The notes: a model not told the origin generated them from the sequence alone. Numbered from the stretch's first letter, positions 1-12,140 are shown. The stretch is 64,000 nt of DNA from Hyaloscypha bicolor E (GCF_002865645.1 NW_020194558.1:2384014-2448013), one strand, 5' to 3'. Program-made: numbers and translations.

Positions 1-78
1 ACACTTCCCAATGAGGTCGCAAATCCAATCGATGCCGTCAAAGATATCTCTCATAGTAATAGGACCAATAAACGCCAT
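1..78 (-). CDS. Possible 5' end of a gene running off the window (partial)
   Basis: An ATG at 78 on the minus strand opens a frame that stays open to the window edge (26 codons, beginning MAFIGPITMRDIF and ending in a hydrophobic stretch). It reads like the start of a small membrane or hydrophobic protein. No family can be recognised from so little sequence, and it could be a chance frame. Confidence 0.3.
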   Translation of the reverse strand, partial: MAFIGPITMRDIFDGIDWICDLIGKC

Positions 79-581
79 GCTGAGAAATCAAGTCCGTTTA
101 ACAAAACGAAAAGAGAATACTACAATTTTTGCACATCTCCCAGGTGGGTTCCACACGTATTCAAGCTGTAGTCTTACGAAGATATCCCTCCTCGTGCATA
201 AAACACAGCTCAGTGAAAGCCGCCAAGATATCTCAGCCCACATATCACGCTGATACTTATCTCAACAATCAAGATCGCGAGAGCAAGCTGCGTGTCTAAG
301 GCTGACAGATGGCTAATGGGCTGATGAGGGCGAGATCAGGAGACCCAATTAATCTATTTCATGTTTCACAAGAAAAAGCAAGTCTTCACAACTCATATCG
401 CAAAGTACAGGTACGGTCTACATAATAGACACTTCAAGCCTCAAATACTGTATTATTCAATAAAATCATATTCCAGCCTTCCGCTATTTCAATACATCCA
501 GAACGCCTTGCTAAGTCTCCTCAAAGTCTCATATGGTGGACCAATGGACCATTTTTACAGCTCTCCCTCCTTCAGCACCCC
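79..581. other. Intergenic stretch, nothing recognised
   Basis: This stretch lies downstream of the MFS transporter gene. Short open frames exist on the plus strand but have no recognisable motif or splice structure. Confidence 0.5.
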
Positions 582-2525
582 TCACTCATCAACATTCGCT
601 GCATACTTCGACCAACTCCTGATCTTCGGGCCATAACGATAGAACGCATACGGCACTGGCACCATGAGCGTCGAAATGATACCCAGAATAGTCAACGTCC
701 AGTGGACACCCAAATTCTCGTAAAATCTATCCATCATCAGCATCCATCGTCTCGAAAACCGGGGCAAACATCAAACTTACGGAATCCCAACCTCAACCAT
801 GCCGCCCGCAGCAACATATCTAATCAACGTCAAACTCGCCAACGCGCTGGCAGCATACATCTCATAGCTATCAATAATATATTGATAACTCGAGATGAAA
901 ATGCACAAAATGCCATAACCGAACAACACGCTCGCCACCAGCGCGTTCCAATAACTCACACTCTTATAATTCGTCCAACCCATCCAGAAAAGCGAGATCG
1001 GAACAGCTGGGGCGCCAAGCATAGCGAACCAGAGCCGCTTTTCAGGGGGATTGCGTGCGTTGGGTCCGTATTTTTCTCGCGCGATGGCGAGGTCCCGTTT
1101 TGCCCAGTGGTGGATGAGAGGTACCCAGAGAGAGGCAAAGCAGAGACCGATGCCGATGCCGAGGAAGGAGAGACCGGTTATGCCTTCGCTGAAGCCGTAG
1201 GTCCTGCCAAAAATGTATGTATATCCGTCCAAAAATGTGAAAAGAATGATATACACAACGGTCAGATACAACGCAAACAAGATGACGATTGGTTCTCGTG
1301 CAGTCAAGATGAAGGGGCGGTACAGAGCGTGCAGCAATCGTTTCCAGAATGGATCAGCGCGGATCTCAACTTCTGCTACGTAGCGGTTGTCGCCTGTGAT
1401 TTTGCGGAGATGCGTAGCTTTCCATTTTAGGAGGATAGGAGCGAATGTTTCGGGTTGGAAGAGGATGACCATGATGAGGATGGCCCCGGAGATGATGAGG
1501 GTTATCCATTCGCACCACCGCCAGCTCACCAAGCTTGACTGGCCGACGAAACCTCCCACGACTGGGCCGAATATTGGTCCCATGAATGCGGCATTCGCGA
1601 AGACAGGGAAGGCAAAGACACGTTCCATTGGATCCCAGAGATCTGAGATAGATCCTCCTGCACAGGTTAAGGGAGTTGAGCCGAAGAAGCCAGCAAGAAA
1701 TCTAAAAACGAGCTGGGCACCGATATTAGGAGCAAGAGCAGAAGCCATGATCCAGATCATATACACAGCCAGTGTAACGATATAAACTGGGTTCCTTCCC
1801 ACTGTCTCAGAAATCGGTCCGGCAAACAAGGCACCAAATCCAAATCCCACCAAAAACAACCCAGTTGCCAAGCTCTCAGTCACCTCACTGACACCAAACT
1901 CCTCAGCAGCCTGCGTAAGGGCTGCCGAATCAACAGAGGACGCAAAACCGACGATGAAGCCGATCCATGCGATCATAATCGTTGCGAGGATGCGTGTCCC
2001 ATAGGACCAATTATGAGGGTTCAAAATATCGGATTCAGACTCATACCCAACGACGAAGACCTTTTCCCGCTCGGGGGCTTTATCGCTGGTATTCGTTCGA
2101 CCGCTTGCTCGTGTCCTTCGCCTCGTCATCTCTTTAGAAAGTTCTCTGACTTCGATACCAGTCATCGCATGCCCCATTCTTGTTCCGAAGCTCTGAGACG
2201 TGTGGATCGTTGCGAGGGTGTTATTCCTTTCCATCCCTTCTTCCTCTTCTTCTTCCTTGTCTCGATCATCTTTCTCGTCCGATCTTCCTGGCTGCTCTGC
2301 TCTCTCCGGATCACGAGAGTCGGGGCTCTGATCTCCAGAGGGAATATCCGAGCTTGAGGATCCAGCATCAATTGAGGATTCTTTGTGTCCCAATTCCTCC
2401 CCACCTTGGCCGCTTCCAGCATTCTCAGCATTTCCTCGCTCGATGGCCTCAGCACGCTTCTCGTCTCTTTCATACTGAGCACGCGCATGCTTGCCAAAAC
2501 GCTTGTAGGCTAGATATGACTGCAT
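582..2525 (-). CDS. MFS transporter, DHA1 / polyamine-multidrug type
   Basis: This is a predicted plasma-membrane drug/H+ antiporter of the major facilitator superfamily. Exons are 2525..781 and 726..582, joined across a 54-nt intron (donor GTAAGT), giving 629 aa. The start ATG at 2525 gives the N-terminus MQSYLAYKRFGKHARAQYE, which fungal TPO-like transporters commonly have. A charged, low-complexity cytosolic N-terminus with an acidic run (DKEEEEEEGMERN) covers about residues 1-170. Twelve predicted membrane segments follow, starting near NPHNWSYGTRILATIMIAW. The loop motif GRNPVYIVTLAVY and the GPIFGPVVGGFVGQ segment are typical of the DHA1 branch. The second exon supplies the last helix (NLGVHWTLTILGIISTLM) and a short tail, and splicing restores the family sequence exactly. 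The substrate cannot be told from sequence; polyamines or fungicide-like drugs are typical of relatives. Confidence 0.9.
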
Positions 2526-3097
2526 TTTGAGCCCCCACTTATGCTTCCCTCGAATGAAAATCCAAAATCAAGGCAATTGACAACGGAAAGAGGGATGAGA
2601 AGAACTGGAACTTATCTTGCTGCAATCGCCTCCATCATAGCGCAAAAGTAAGACTCATGGTGTAGCGCATAAAAAAATAGCGCTTTGTAATTAGGGAATG
2701 GCCTCTTTAGTGCGACGTTAAGTCCGACTATTATCTCCACAAGTTGATGTTGACATCATGGTTTTGAGTGGCCCGAGTGGTTGCGGCAACCATCCGCGGG
2801 AAGGTGGGGTTGTTCTCGGGTATAACGGCTGCGAATGGAGAGGTTAGAGAATCATCCCTGTTGATCTTCCGGTTCAGGAACTGGACCGCGGTCCATTAAA
2901 ATTTATAATCGTTGGGGAAAAGGTTGATCTTTTGGCTTGCCTGAGTCGTGTGTGGTGGGCTGCGTGACTGTTGGAAGCTCGTGTCAGAGGGCGGGAAGAA
3001 TGCTATTGCTGGGCACCCAAGCCCTTTGTCTATGCGGTTTTCATTCATCATCTATCCTATCGTACTTGTACAATTCTTCCAAATGCTGTATCCGCAT
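2526..3097. other. Intergenic region between the MFS and Mcr1 genes
   Basis: This is the promoter side of the MFS gene and the 3' side of the Mcr1 gene. Nothing specific was recognised. Confidence 0.5.
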
Positions 3098-4299
3098 CTA
3101 AAACTTGTAGACTTGATCCTTCGAGTAGCCCAACTGCTCAAGAATACTTCCATCGAGTTCTCCTTGGTCTGAAGGAGACTTCTTGACTCCGGAGATAGCC
3201 TTGTACATTCCAGGGGGTCCGCAAACGAAAACCTTGATGTTCTCCTCCTTCGGTTCTGGGAGGACTGTCTTCAATAACTCTTTACTAACAAATCCCTTTC
3301 CACCCTTCCATCCCTTTGGTGGGTTGTCTAGAACGTAGAATGCGCGGAATCGTTGTGGGTAGGTGTTCTCAAGATCATCGAATTCCTTCTTCAATAAGAT
3401 ATCTTCTTCTTTAACATTAGCGAAAACGAGTGTGACCTTGGTCTTGTCGTCTGGGTTGTTGAAGATCGTGCGGACCACTTGGTACATTGGGGTGATTCCA
3501 GTGCCTCCTGCAATGAGAGCAACGTGAATGTGCTTATTTGGTGTCCAGGGATACTTTGGAATTGGACCTTTGAAGTCGAGGGATTGGCCAGGTTGCATTT
3601 CGTGAAGATGGGTGGACATAGGACCGTTAGGGTATTTCTTCACGAGAAGATCCAAGAATCCCTTTTCATCTTTAACTTTGTCAACGAAATCTGAACCACC
3701 ATTTGGAAAGCAATTTACCTTCGTCGCTAACAGGTGTATAAGGTCGAATCGCAGGCTTATCCATATCAGGCCCCTTGAACTTCGTGAGAATGGCAGATGC
3801 AATGACCAGACCGCTGACTTGATCATTCTCGGGCAATGCGAAGCGGAGCTTCTTGGTGTTGTGGTTGACATCTTCGACGCTCTCGAGCTTCAAACTGATG
3901 AATCCTTGATCGCCACCCTTGAAGGCAGACTTGGCGGAGATACCCTCCAACTTTGCTTTACCTGCGGCGACTGCATCCTTTGCCTTGGCTTCTGCGTCCT
4001 TCGCTGCACCCTTGACTTTTGCGGCATTGTCACCTTGGCTGTAGTAATAGTACCCTCCACCAGCAAGCAGTGCAGCAGCTCCGGCATAGAGCAGGGTATT
4101 CGAGCCTCCGCTTGATGGTTCGGTTGCATATCGACGGGTTTGCTATGGGTCGTTATCAGCTTTGATTCGACCTCTTCAGTGGAACTCAATGCCTAGAGAG
4201 GATCCTTCCGAATGTGGCGCCATCACAGGAGCTTTAAACATAAACAAAACTTACTGTTCTCAACGGCTGAGCCGCTCTGAAAGCCTGTCTCGCGAACAT
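3098..4299 (-). CDS. MCR1: NADH-cytochrome b5 reductase, mitochondrial (Mcr1)
   Basis: The enzyme passes electrons from NADH through FAD to cytochrome b5 or other acceptors, and sits in the mitochondrial outer membrane and intermembrane space. Exons are 4299..4255, 4142..3719 and 3669..3098 (introns of 112 and 49 nt), giving 346 aa in one closed frame. The first exon encodes [15 protein letters not shown], a basic mitochondrial targeting sequence. It is followed by a short hydrophobic anchor ([16 protein letters not shown]). The ferredoxin-reductase fold shows the FAD motif RPYTPVSDE, then [13 protein letters not shown], the NADH motif [10 protein letters not shown] and the nucleotide motif CGPPGMYKA. 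It ends in KDQVYKF, as in other fungal Mcr1 proteins. For the second intron I chose the acceptor that restores [13 protein letters not shown]; a nearer AG also keeps frame and would change two residues. Confidence 0.95.
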
Positions 4300-5240
4300 A
4301 TTGAGATTTTGGGTATTGTGATTAATTGAGGAACTCAATTGATCATGACCAGATATCAACAGGAGCTCCAGGATAGTGGAATTTGGGCCATGACGTTGCA
4401 TGTAGCTTCTTCACGCTAGGACGAATGCGGACTGGTCTGATTTCTTCAACTTCACACGCTGCACGAAATTTTCAATTTGCACCTGCACGCAATGTTCTTC
4501 CGGGTTTTGGTACATTGGAAGTTAGGATTCCAAGTGGATACTTCTATCCAGTGGTCTCATCGAATGCGCTGCTTTCCAGAAGGCTCCTCCGATCACTTCG
4601 TCCCTTCGTCTTTGACTTTTCGGCCTTCATCGATCCGCCTCCTTTTCCTCCGATGCCTTCATCCCTCTGTATTGCTTTCATCAGTAACCGCTACCACAAT
4701 TCGAATGAGCATCGTCGCTTTAACGCCTGAATAATTTTAACCATTCTTTGTGCTTGAAACTTCTGGGGAAGACATGTTCGAAGGGCCGTTCGCCCTTCTA
4801 CGAAGTGATCCGAAGACAATCCGGTCACCATTTTATACTTAAGAATGACTAAGACAAATACACGTCATCAAGGACTCTGCTATACGGCGGACAGTGTCTG
4901 GGCAGCTATTTTCCTGGATGTTACACGAATCGGGAGGAACGACGCAATAAATCTTCAACTCATTCATTTTCTAACATGGTTAAACGCTCTTTCCCTTCCT
5001 CCGCAGCGCTCATAAGAGCACAACCCGTATTCTTTATTTCGCTCTCTTCGACAATTGCAAGTCTGAAGATCCGAAGCACAGTCCACAAATCTACATATCG
5101 AGTATCCGGTCCACTGGCACTTGGAATTCGACCAGGTGACGCCAATTCAGAGGGCCTCGATAAATCTCTTGCCTGTTTTGTCTTCAGTCAGATCAATCTG
5201 ACTATGTATCTTCCAGGTAGTCAATCTCTACGGTGATCGC
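4300..5240. other. Intergenic region upstream of Mcr1
   Basis: This holds the Mcr1 promoter region and sequence with only short open frames. Nothing was recognised. Confidence 0.5.
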
Positions 5241-5603
5241 GGCATAAAGAATCGGGATTATAGGGCATTGGGCGACTCTCTGACCCTCTAGCGTACAGAT
5301 CAAGGTAGCAAACTCGCTAAGGCCCTATTTCAGGCTTTTCCCTAAAAGTAGCCTATGCGCCTTCGACAAGGGCTGCCATACCTTTTTAGGTCTTCTCCCC
5401 TGTACTGACAAAGGAGTCGTCGCTATGGAAGCATAACCCTAGAAGATCTACTTATCCCTGCAAATGTCTTACAGTGCCTCTTTACGTCGATTTATGGAGT
5501 ACTGCCTGGAGTTATAGGGACTTATAGCGAACTCTTGCCCTACAATCCGTACCCTGTAGAGTACTATAGGTCAAAATGCCCTGTATTCCCGGTTCTTTAT
5601 GCC
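5241..5603. mobile_element. MITE-like element with ~29-bp terminal inverted repeats
   Basis: The left end begins GGCATAAAGAATCGGGATTA and the right end, read on the minus strand, begins GGCATAAAGAACCGGGAATA. The first 29 bases match at 26 positions, and two of the three differences are T/C. The 363-bp interior has no coding capacity, so this looks like a non-autonomous DNA transposon. A clear target-site duplication could not be fixed. Confidence 0.6.
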
Positions 5604-6573
5604 TCGACCTCTGTACGCTCTCTGGATCAGATTTAGCCTCGCATTTATTTCGCAGTGGCGCTGGCATGATCGGGAGGTCGCCTTCGAAGACCGTTCGGAA
5701 GAACGTACTGGAGTCGTGGGCTGGGAAATTTGCTGAGGCTGTGTGCTGATATCGTGGAGATGTCTAATTTTGAAGTGAAGAAAAGCCAAGTGAAAGAGAA
5801 CTTTGCAAAGCTATATCATTTTTCAATTGTTTATCTTCGGAGATCAGTGTTTCCAAATTTCATACATGATGCAGACTGTGGGATAGAGAATCAGATGCCT
5901 GAGCCATACCGCCTGGCGAACCAGAAATTTGACGAATACCTACCGTTCACTGTGGGTTGGCACGATTTAGACCAAGAGCTATTCATCTGCCGGCCCACAT
6001 TATACTTGTCAGGAGACAAAGAAAAGTGTGGTGGAATAAGCGAAAATCGTGCTTATGTCCCTCAACTTCTTTGATCTTGCATTGGAAGCTGTTGTTGTGA
6101 AATATGTATGGAATTCCTATGGAATGTTTAAAATTGCACTGCTTGTTTCCAAGAAAAGCACAATGGTCGAGATTAACCCTTCAATTCTATCTTCCTGTGG
6201 AAAGAAAACCCCGCACTCTGTTTATTATCCGTGATAAAAATTTAATCATTGCAAATACTTCCTCACCAAATCTACACCTACACCATTGCACATTCGAAGA
6301 CTGCCCCCTTTGGATGTCCCAGAAACTCCTGTACATCAAAATCACATTCCAGATAAATGTCCAGCGTTGATTTGGGACATCGAAAATTAACACCATTTTT
6401 TCGTCCTTTGCAAGTCTATCAGCACCTTCCGCTCCTATCTCACATTCAGTACCTATACTCGAGGACCGAGTTTTCAGAGTCGGAGACAAAATTAGGTTTG
6501 TTGGGATTCTTTTCGACGTTCAGACCGGTAGCGAAGTCATCTTTCTTTTCCTCCTCCGAGCCGGTCCACGGAT
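5604..6573. other. Intergenic region, no gene recognised
   Basis: Short open frames at 5730-6074 (plus) and 6187-6489 (minus) have no recognised motif. It is AT-rich non-coding sequence downstream of the SprT-like gene. Confidence 0.4.
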
Positions 6574-7293
6574 TTACGAATCGACAGCTGAGAGATCCGA
6601 CTCCCCGTTTCCAAGTTCGCTTTCCACCTCGGCCCTTCCAAGGTCGAGTCCCAGACCAAGCCAATTCTCAGCGAATTCTTCGAAGGCCTTTGCCAGCCGA
6701 TGCCAAGTTATTCCATGGCCTCTCGATCCCTCCAACTGAGCAGTTCGAGCCTCGCAGCTGGGAGATAAACATATATAAATATGAATAAATGCATGAATCA
6801 TCTCATGGAGCAATGTTCCGAGGTATCTGCGGAGCAACGTTGCCTTGCTAACATCATCCTTCTGCTCGAAGATGGAGATCTTGGTGCAGCCTTGGTAGCA
6901 TAGCCTATGTCGTCGAGGATCTGTTGTGTGTCCTTCAACATCTTCGTGGGTGCTATTTCGATGCCATTCCTCTCTTGAGACCCCTACCTCTTCCACAAAC
7001 TTTAGCTCACAAAAATCTTTCGTCAAGGCGCCGAAGAAGAATATCTTGTTGAATAACTCGAAGTATTTTTGCACATTCCAGCTGTCTAAGGCATGTCTCG
7101 TCGGGAAGATGTTCAAATTTTCGAGGTTCTTGTTCCAGAAATAATCAACAGCAAATTGTCGCTGCTTTGACTCGTTCTCGAGGAGACGTTGTTGAACCTC
7201 CTCATGTGTGTGTGAAAGAGGAATCCATCTGTCGATGTTCTCTACACCGCCTGCACAGCCACCTTCGCGGCTGATCCAAGAGCTGCGAGGCAT
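6574..7293 (-). CDS. SprT-like zinc metalloprotease domain protein
   Basis: This is a predicted single-exon protein of 239 aa starting at the ATG at 7293 (MPRSSWISREGG); the frame is open further upstream but without an ATG. The core matches the SprT-like fold. NKIFFFGALTKD lies near the start of the domain. The zinc-binding helix is LLHEMIHAFIH (HExxH). A Cys-containing insert (CLSPSC) follows, and then GHGITWHRLAKAFEEFAE supplies the third histidine. All three metal ligands and the catalytic Glu are present. SPRTN/Wss1-type relatives cleave DNA-protein crosslinks, but this short form carries no visible PCNA- or ubiquitin-binding motif, so its role is unknown. Related genes lie at 58425-59174 and, broken, at 9505-10179. 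Confidence 0.75.
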   Translation of the reverse strand: MPRSSWISREGGCAGGVENIDRWIPLSHTHEEVQQRLLENESKQRQFAVDYFWNKNLENLNIFPTRHALDSWNVQKYFELFNKIFFFGALTKDFCELKFVEEVGVSREEWHRNSTHEDVEGHTTDPRRHRLCYQGCTKISIFEQKDDVSKATLLRRYLGTLLHEMIHAFIHIYICLSPSCEARTAQLEGSRGHGITWHRLAKAFEEFAENWLGLGLDLGRAEVESELGNGESDLSAVDS

Positions 7294-9504
7294 AGTCCAG
7301 CTTTCAGGACGGTGAATTAATTCAGAGGGGAAACGAAAACAAACGTGGCGAAACACGACAAGTGAACTTGAAGAGATGAAATTCAACAGCGACCGGCGCG
7401 AATTTGGGTTTGATAGAAGAGATGAAATTTATGAAGCTGCGAGGCCCTTTCTAAGGAGCACAGTACTATATTATATTCCCTTCATGTCAGTTGCCGGCAT
7501 TGATCAAGTCTCAGGCATTGACTGGAATTGATTCAAAAGTCACAGCCAGCTAACCAAGAATCTAATGGAAGCCAGCCGGGCAAGCCCCTGGAAAATTTCT
7601 TAGCTTCAGATGAACAATAAGGATTCTTCAGAATGTATCAGATGCTACCTGGGTTCTATTATACGCATTGTATACAAAAGTGAATCATGCCAGGATAAGT
7701 TCTTTGAAGTGAAACCGTGTCTCGGGTGAGTATCTCGTGGATAACGTTGTCCCAAAATAGCTTGTTTGCCTTTATTGGCATTGTTGAGTGCCGTTGTGGT
7801 GCCTGATGATCATCTATGCTCATATGTGATGGATAAGTCATGAATCAGAAGAAGGAACTGGTGGAATCACCCTGCCGACTGGCGCCAACATTCTTGATCT
7901 TGTTGTAACTCGAATCAAATTGTGTTGAGCATGGCTCATGTCTTAGAACGTCAAAGGCATACAACTAACTCTCAACTCGAGGAAGCTTTGGTGGGTAGTC
8001 GCAACTCCTTTGATAGCCGAATAAGAAATGCACGGTTTCAAGAAATCTCCGTCTGTATTGTTCTACAAACAAACACTATCTCTAGAGATTCGTAAATCAG
8101 AGGGCTCACCGCACAAGAGTATTTCAATTTCTCAGCTGACTCACGTTTACGGGAGAATTTTGCTCATTTCAATATTCCTTCGTAACTTCATACAGCAACA
8201 ACACTTACGAAATCTGAGACCTATTACTAAAAAAATGTATTTCCCAAAGCACCCGCTTGCACATAGTGTTGCTTTTCGACTTGCAATTCAGGCCCAAATT
8301 GATGGCATCATCGAGAGTTCAAAGGGTTATGCGATACCTAAACTCCTCTGGGGAGTGGAAGATTTTGGCTTCTCGACTGCGAGCAAGCGCTCAGCGAAGG
8401 ATTTGGCACAAGTCACGGGTGTAATTACCAATCTTTATGGGTCATGTCACATTCCTCAAGGCACTGCTGAGGGGAAGAATCGAAGGCTTCGGGTAAAAAC
8501 TTGAGTGCTGACTCCTTGGAATGGTAGCACTTCCCCTAGGGAACAAGGAATGCATTAGCTTTTCCGAGAACTCAACCTTCCCGGAAGCAACGATGAAATT
8601 TTGCAAAAGCTTAAATCCATTAATCTAGAGCTAATTTTGGTCTACGATGTTGTCATCTATTGGGTGTTATTTCTTTCCGAGGAGCATGAGATCTGTGTAC
8701 TGCGCTCCGAGGCCTTGGGCGACGACTATGGAGTGGCAAATGATTACGAAAAACTGGAGCTCTGCTATTCAGACTTTTGGGATGAAGTGTGGTATACTCG
8801 TGGTAAGCCCGAGGGCATAAAGAAATGCATGGCTCCGTCGCTGTCAAGCTAGGTAATCTTACATTTGGTGAACTCAAGGATGCACTTGAGAGAAGGGGGC
8901 CTTTCTGACACCGGCAGCTACATCTCCCCAGGGAGTGTGCAGTTGGTCGAGCGTGATCTTTCCTGCTCCTGCAGATAATGGAGACTGATTCATGCCTTCC
9001 ACCTTTGATTTTCACTCTCACTCAAGACTTTTTCCATAGCTAAATTCTAAAAAGATTCGGCGATAGAATAATCTTAAACACTAGGAATCAATTTTGTGAC
9101 GTCTATTACATCTGAATGTGAGATGTGAGTACTTCTTTTAATCGTCGAGCGGCCACTGTGCCTGAAGCTGCTGGGACAATGAGACCAATCGGCTTCCGAA
9201 GAATATTAGTATAGCAACAAGCATTGTTCAGAACTTCAGACGCGGGGTCTGGAAGATTGAACTTCTTCCAATTTTCTGGGAAGTTCTTCAAACGTCAACT
9301 TGCTCTCGATTTGAGTCTGATTAGTTGCGAGAGCCCAATGTAAGATCTTACCAGAATCGTCCAGTACAATTCGCTTCGACTAACTCGCTTAAAAATTGGG
9401 TTGCCCCTGAATATCGAAGCAAGCGAATCCACTCTCTTCAGACGCACCGAACGACGTACCGAATTCGTAACGTTCACTTGATAAGCACTGAAAGCATCTC
9501 CAAT
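7294..9504. other. 2.2-kb region with no confident gene
   Basis: Open frames at 8028-8504 (plus, 158 aa from an ATG), 8601-8852 (plus) and 9106-9291 (minus, no ATG, including PIGLIVPAASGTVAARRLKE) look protein-like in places. None has a recognised domain, and they do not join through convincing introns. They may be fragments of decayed genes. Confidence 0.35.
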
Positions 9505-10179
9505 ATGGAGGAAGATAATCCAACCTGGTTCCTCGCCCGAAATGCTCTCCCAGACAACAGTCATCCTGTCATGAGTCGCACGCTTCGCCAAGCTCAAGGA
9601 GTCCCTGCCAAGATCTGTGAAACATACGACGACCCGGACTACAACAAAGCTTCTCTGGAACACTGGTTCACAGAAACCCTCAACTATTCCGGAAGAGAGA
9701 GACGCCACATGTAACACGGACAGGAGTACCCTGCAAATGAGGATTGGCTGGTTCTTGATGAAGTCTACTAAACCTTGAACAAAATAATGTTTAACGGTCT
9801 TCTGGATACGCCCGGCGTCTACTGGCCGATGATATGTGAAGACGAAGATACTAGCATGGCCATCGACCAGCGGCTCTCCTTATCCCGCACAACAAGCAAG
9901 ATGAAACCCCACATCACGATCTGGGAAAGGCCAGATATTGTCAATCGTGATACAAGAATTCTTTACTATGTTGGGCTGTCGCTGCATGACATGATACATG
10001 CGTTCTTGATACGATATACCTGCAAATGCAGAGCATGCTCGGAAAAGTATTTGGAAGAGGACACGAGTTGTCACCTTCTAGTCTGACAACAGATCGCGCA
10101 CGACGTTGAGAGCTTTGGTTTGAGGAAGTTGGACATCAGGGTGGATATGAAGCGTGCCCAGCCGATGGCCGAAGAATAG
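9505..10179 (+). pseudogene. SprT-like metalloprotease pseudogene
   Basis: One frame runs from ATG 9505 (MEEDNPTWFLARNALPD) to TAG 10179 (224 codons plus the stop) but is broken by three in-frame stops: TAA at 9715, TAA near 9769 and TGA at 10084-10086. The frame otherwise keeps the family pattern: LNKIMFNGL, an HITIWE strand, then LSLHDMIHAFL where intact members have LLHEMIHAF, and CKCRACSEK with paired cysteines. The catalytic Glu of HExxH is replaced by Asp, and the third-ligand region reads CHLLV-stop-QQIAHDVE where intact copies have GHGxxW. The last stop fits a Trp TGG changed to TGA. No intron removes these stops cleanly, so I call it a pseudogene. Confidence 0.65.
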
Positions 10180-10927
10180 CACTATTACAATGCGGTGGTG
10201 GACGAGAAGTTGTGTCGGATCTGGACTTTGATGTATCCAAATTTTTCAGCATCATGAGGAGACTGGAGCAGAGTGCTGCAATTGATCTGCTTTCTTTCTA
10301 CAGAGGCCCCACGCGGCAACATAAACAAATTGGAGAGATTATTCCAGTCGTGCGTTGATTGGATCTGGATGTCTTGAATTACATAGGACATTGAGGAATG
10401 TAGATACAGCGATCTTATGCCGAATTCCACGCTAAATTCGGGACACGGAAGATGACTTCGGTAGCTTGATGCAGATTAACTTCTTCTTGCGTAGTACATC
10501 TCCTCGTGCAAGCCAATCTTCCGTCTTGCATAATCATCTTGATAAGATCGAAGTCTTTGCGTGCATCCTTAATTAATGTGGCGGTTCTTCTACCCCATTA
10601 CGCACTCCAGCTGATGAGTCAAAGCAGAAGTCTTTGAAATCACTCAAATCAAATACAGATAGCCAAAATCAAATGCAGGTTCAAAGTAGGCAAAAATGAA
10701 ATGCGCTTGCTATTTCTCAATGTTCAGGCAGGGGCTGTACATTGGCAGAAGTGTATTTGCGCGGGGGCGTAGGAACGCGCTTGCCAATTGCTTGTGGATG
10801 ACTTTCGGCAACGGATCCAAGGCATAGTTCTCCAAAGGCAGTGGAAACGGTATATAGCAGCTGCTGGGTATTTCAACCAAAAATACAAAAACTGACAAAC
10901 TCCACGCCCTTCTACCTTACTCCCATC
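10180..10927. other. Intergenic region
   Basis: A minus-strand open frame at 10185-10430 has no recognised motif. The rest looks non-coding. Confidence 0.4.
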
Positions 10928-12140
10928 CTACTTCCTGCTTCCTTCCCTCCATTCCGAGCCGTTTCCTACTCTCTCAGAACTCTCCCCCTCAGGCAGAACT
11001 CCATCGTCATCATCGTCATCATCATCCAAAATCCTCGCCAGCTCATCAGGATCCTTCATCTTAGCATCAGGATCCATCTCCTCGCCTGTAAGAGTATCAA
11101 TAACTCCATCTTGCTGGCCAGGGAAGCCACTTTGCCTCTCTCGTTCCCCCTCCAAGACACCATCATCTGCAGAAACACTGATTCCCCTGGCGCCCCATTT
11201 TGAGCCATTCCTGCCTCCAGCATTTGGCCTTCCATTCCCAGTAGGGCTTCCTCCAAGAGCCGGCGCGCTCTCCTCATCGTCATGTCCAACAACAGCTTTA
11301 TGTCTAAACACCGTTCGCAGCAGCCAGCTATTCCGCATATCGTCCGCATCCACGATGCCACCGTTTCGTAGCTTGACTCTTTGGCGCGAATAGTAGACCC
11401 ATGCAAAATCGATGTAGAATGCCGTTTGGATGACGCCAAAGATTATGGACACAGCATCGGGGGCACGGGTTTCATTCGGGTCGACTTCACGCCAGATCCA
11501 ATTCAGGATGTAGAATCCTCGGTATGAGCCGAGGGTGAGGAGGTAGTAGGAATCGATGACTGTTGGAACGGTGGTTTGTCGGAGGAGTACAAGTTGAGGC
11601 AGGACGCAGACGGATTCAAGGATGATAGAGAAGACCCAGGCGACCTGGATTTGTTAGATTTAGTGCATACGCCGTAAGCACCAGCAAGTGGAGGACACAT
11701 ACCTCAGTGAAGCCCCAAATCGCCTTGTTCTTGAAGATCATCATTACGAACGGCGCGGCGATGGCACTGCCAACCAGAGAGAAGGCCCCCAATTTCCATG
11801 CCGTTTCACGTTCTCTCGTTCGCGCATAGACTCGTAGCATAAGGAAGAGGATGTAGATGGAGCTCAGAATGTAGAATATCTTCAGTGTCGTGTTCCATGG
11901 CGTATTGGGCATGAAGAGGTCGAGATAGCGGGATACGAAGACAAGGCAGTACAGCGCTTGTGTTATCAGCGAGACGCCCTCGGTGCTGGAGTTTCGATGG
12001 ATTGCATAAATGAGAATGCATTTAGAGAGCGTATGGGAGATGTCGGCGAGGATACGGAATATCTGTTACAAAGACGATGATCAGTACTCTGTCCTGGCAG
12101 AACGGATAGGGAGGGAGCTGCTCACGTTCATGCCCGCCAT
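10928..12140 (-). CDS. ER lumen protein-retaining (KDEL) receptor family, Erd2-like with long acidic tail
   Basis: A seven-helix membrane protein of the Erd2/KDEL-receptor family, which retrieves escaped ER proteins from the Golgi. Exons are 12140..12126, 12062..11703 and 11644..10928 (introns of 63 and 58 nt), giving 363 aa. The tiny first exon encodes MAGMN, and the second begins IFRILADISHTLSK, matching the family N-terminus. SRYLDLF, TRERETAW, LESVCVLPQLVLL and SYYLLTLGSYRGFYILNWIWRE follow in family order. Typical Erd2 proteins end around 210-220 aa. This one continues for about 140 residues with a Gly-rich segment and an acidic run of eight Asp residues (ARILDDDDDDDDGVLPEGE) in place of a short tail. 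It is therefore more likely a diverged fungal Erd2-like paralogue than the canonical retrieval receptor. Confidence 0.85.

Noticed and set aside
702..1430. A 242-codon open frame on the plus strand
   Set aside because: It lies antisense to the MFS transporter and only mirrors its codon structure.
10185..10430. Similarity of this minus-strand frame to the one at 60346-60678, both near SprT-like genes
   Set aside because: The resemblance is weak and the arrangement relative to the SprT-like genes differs.
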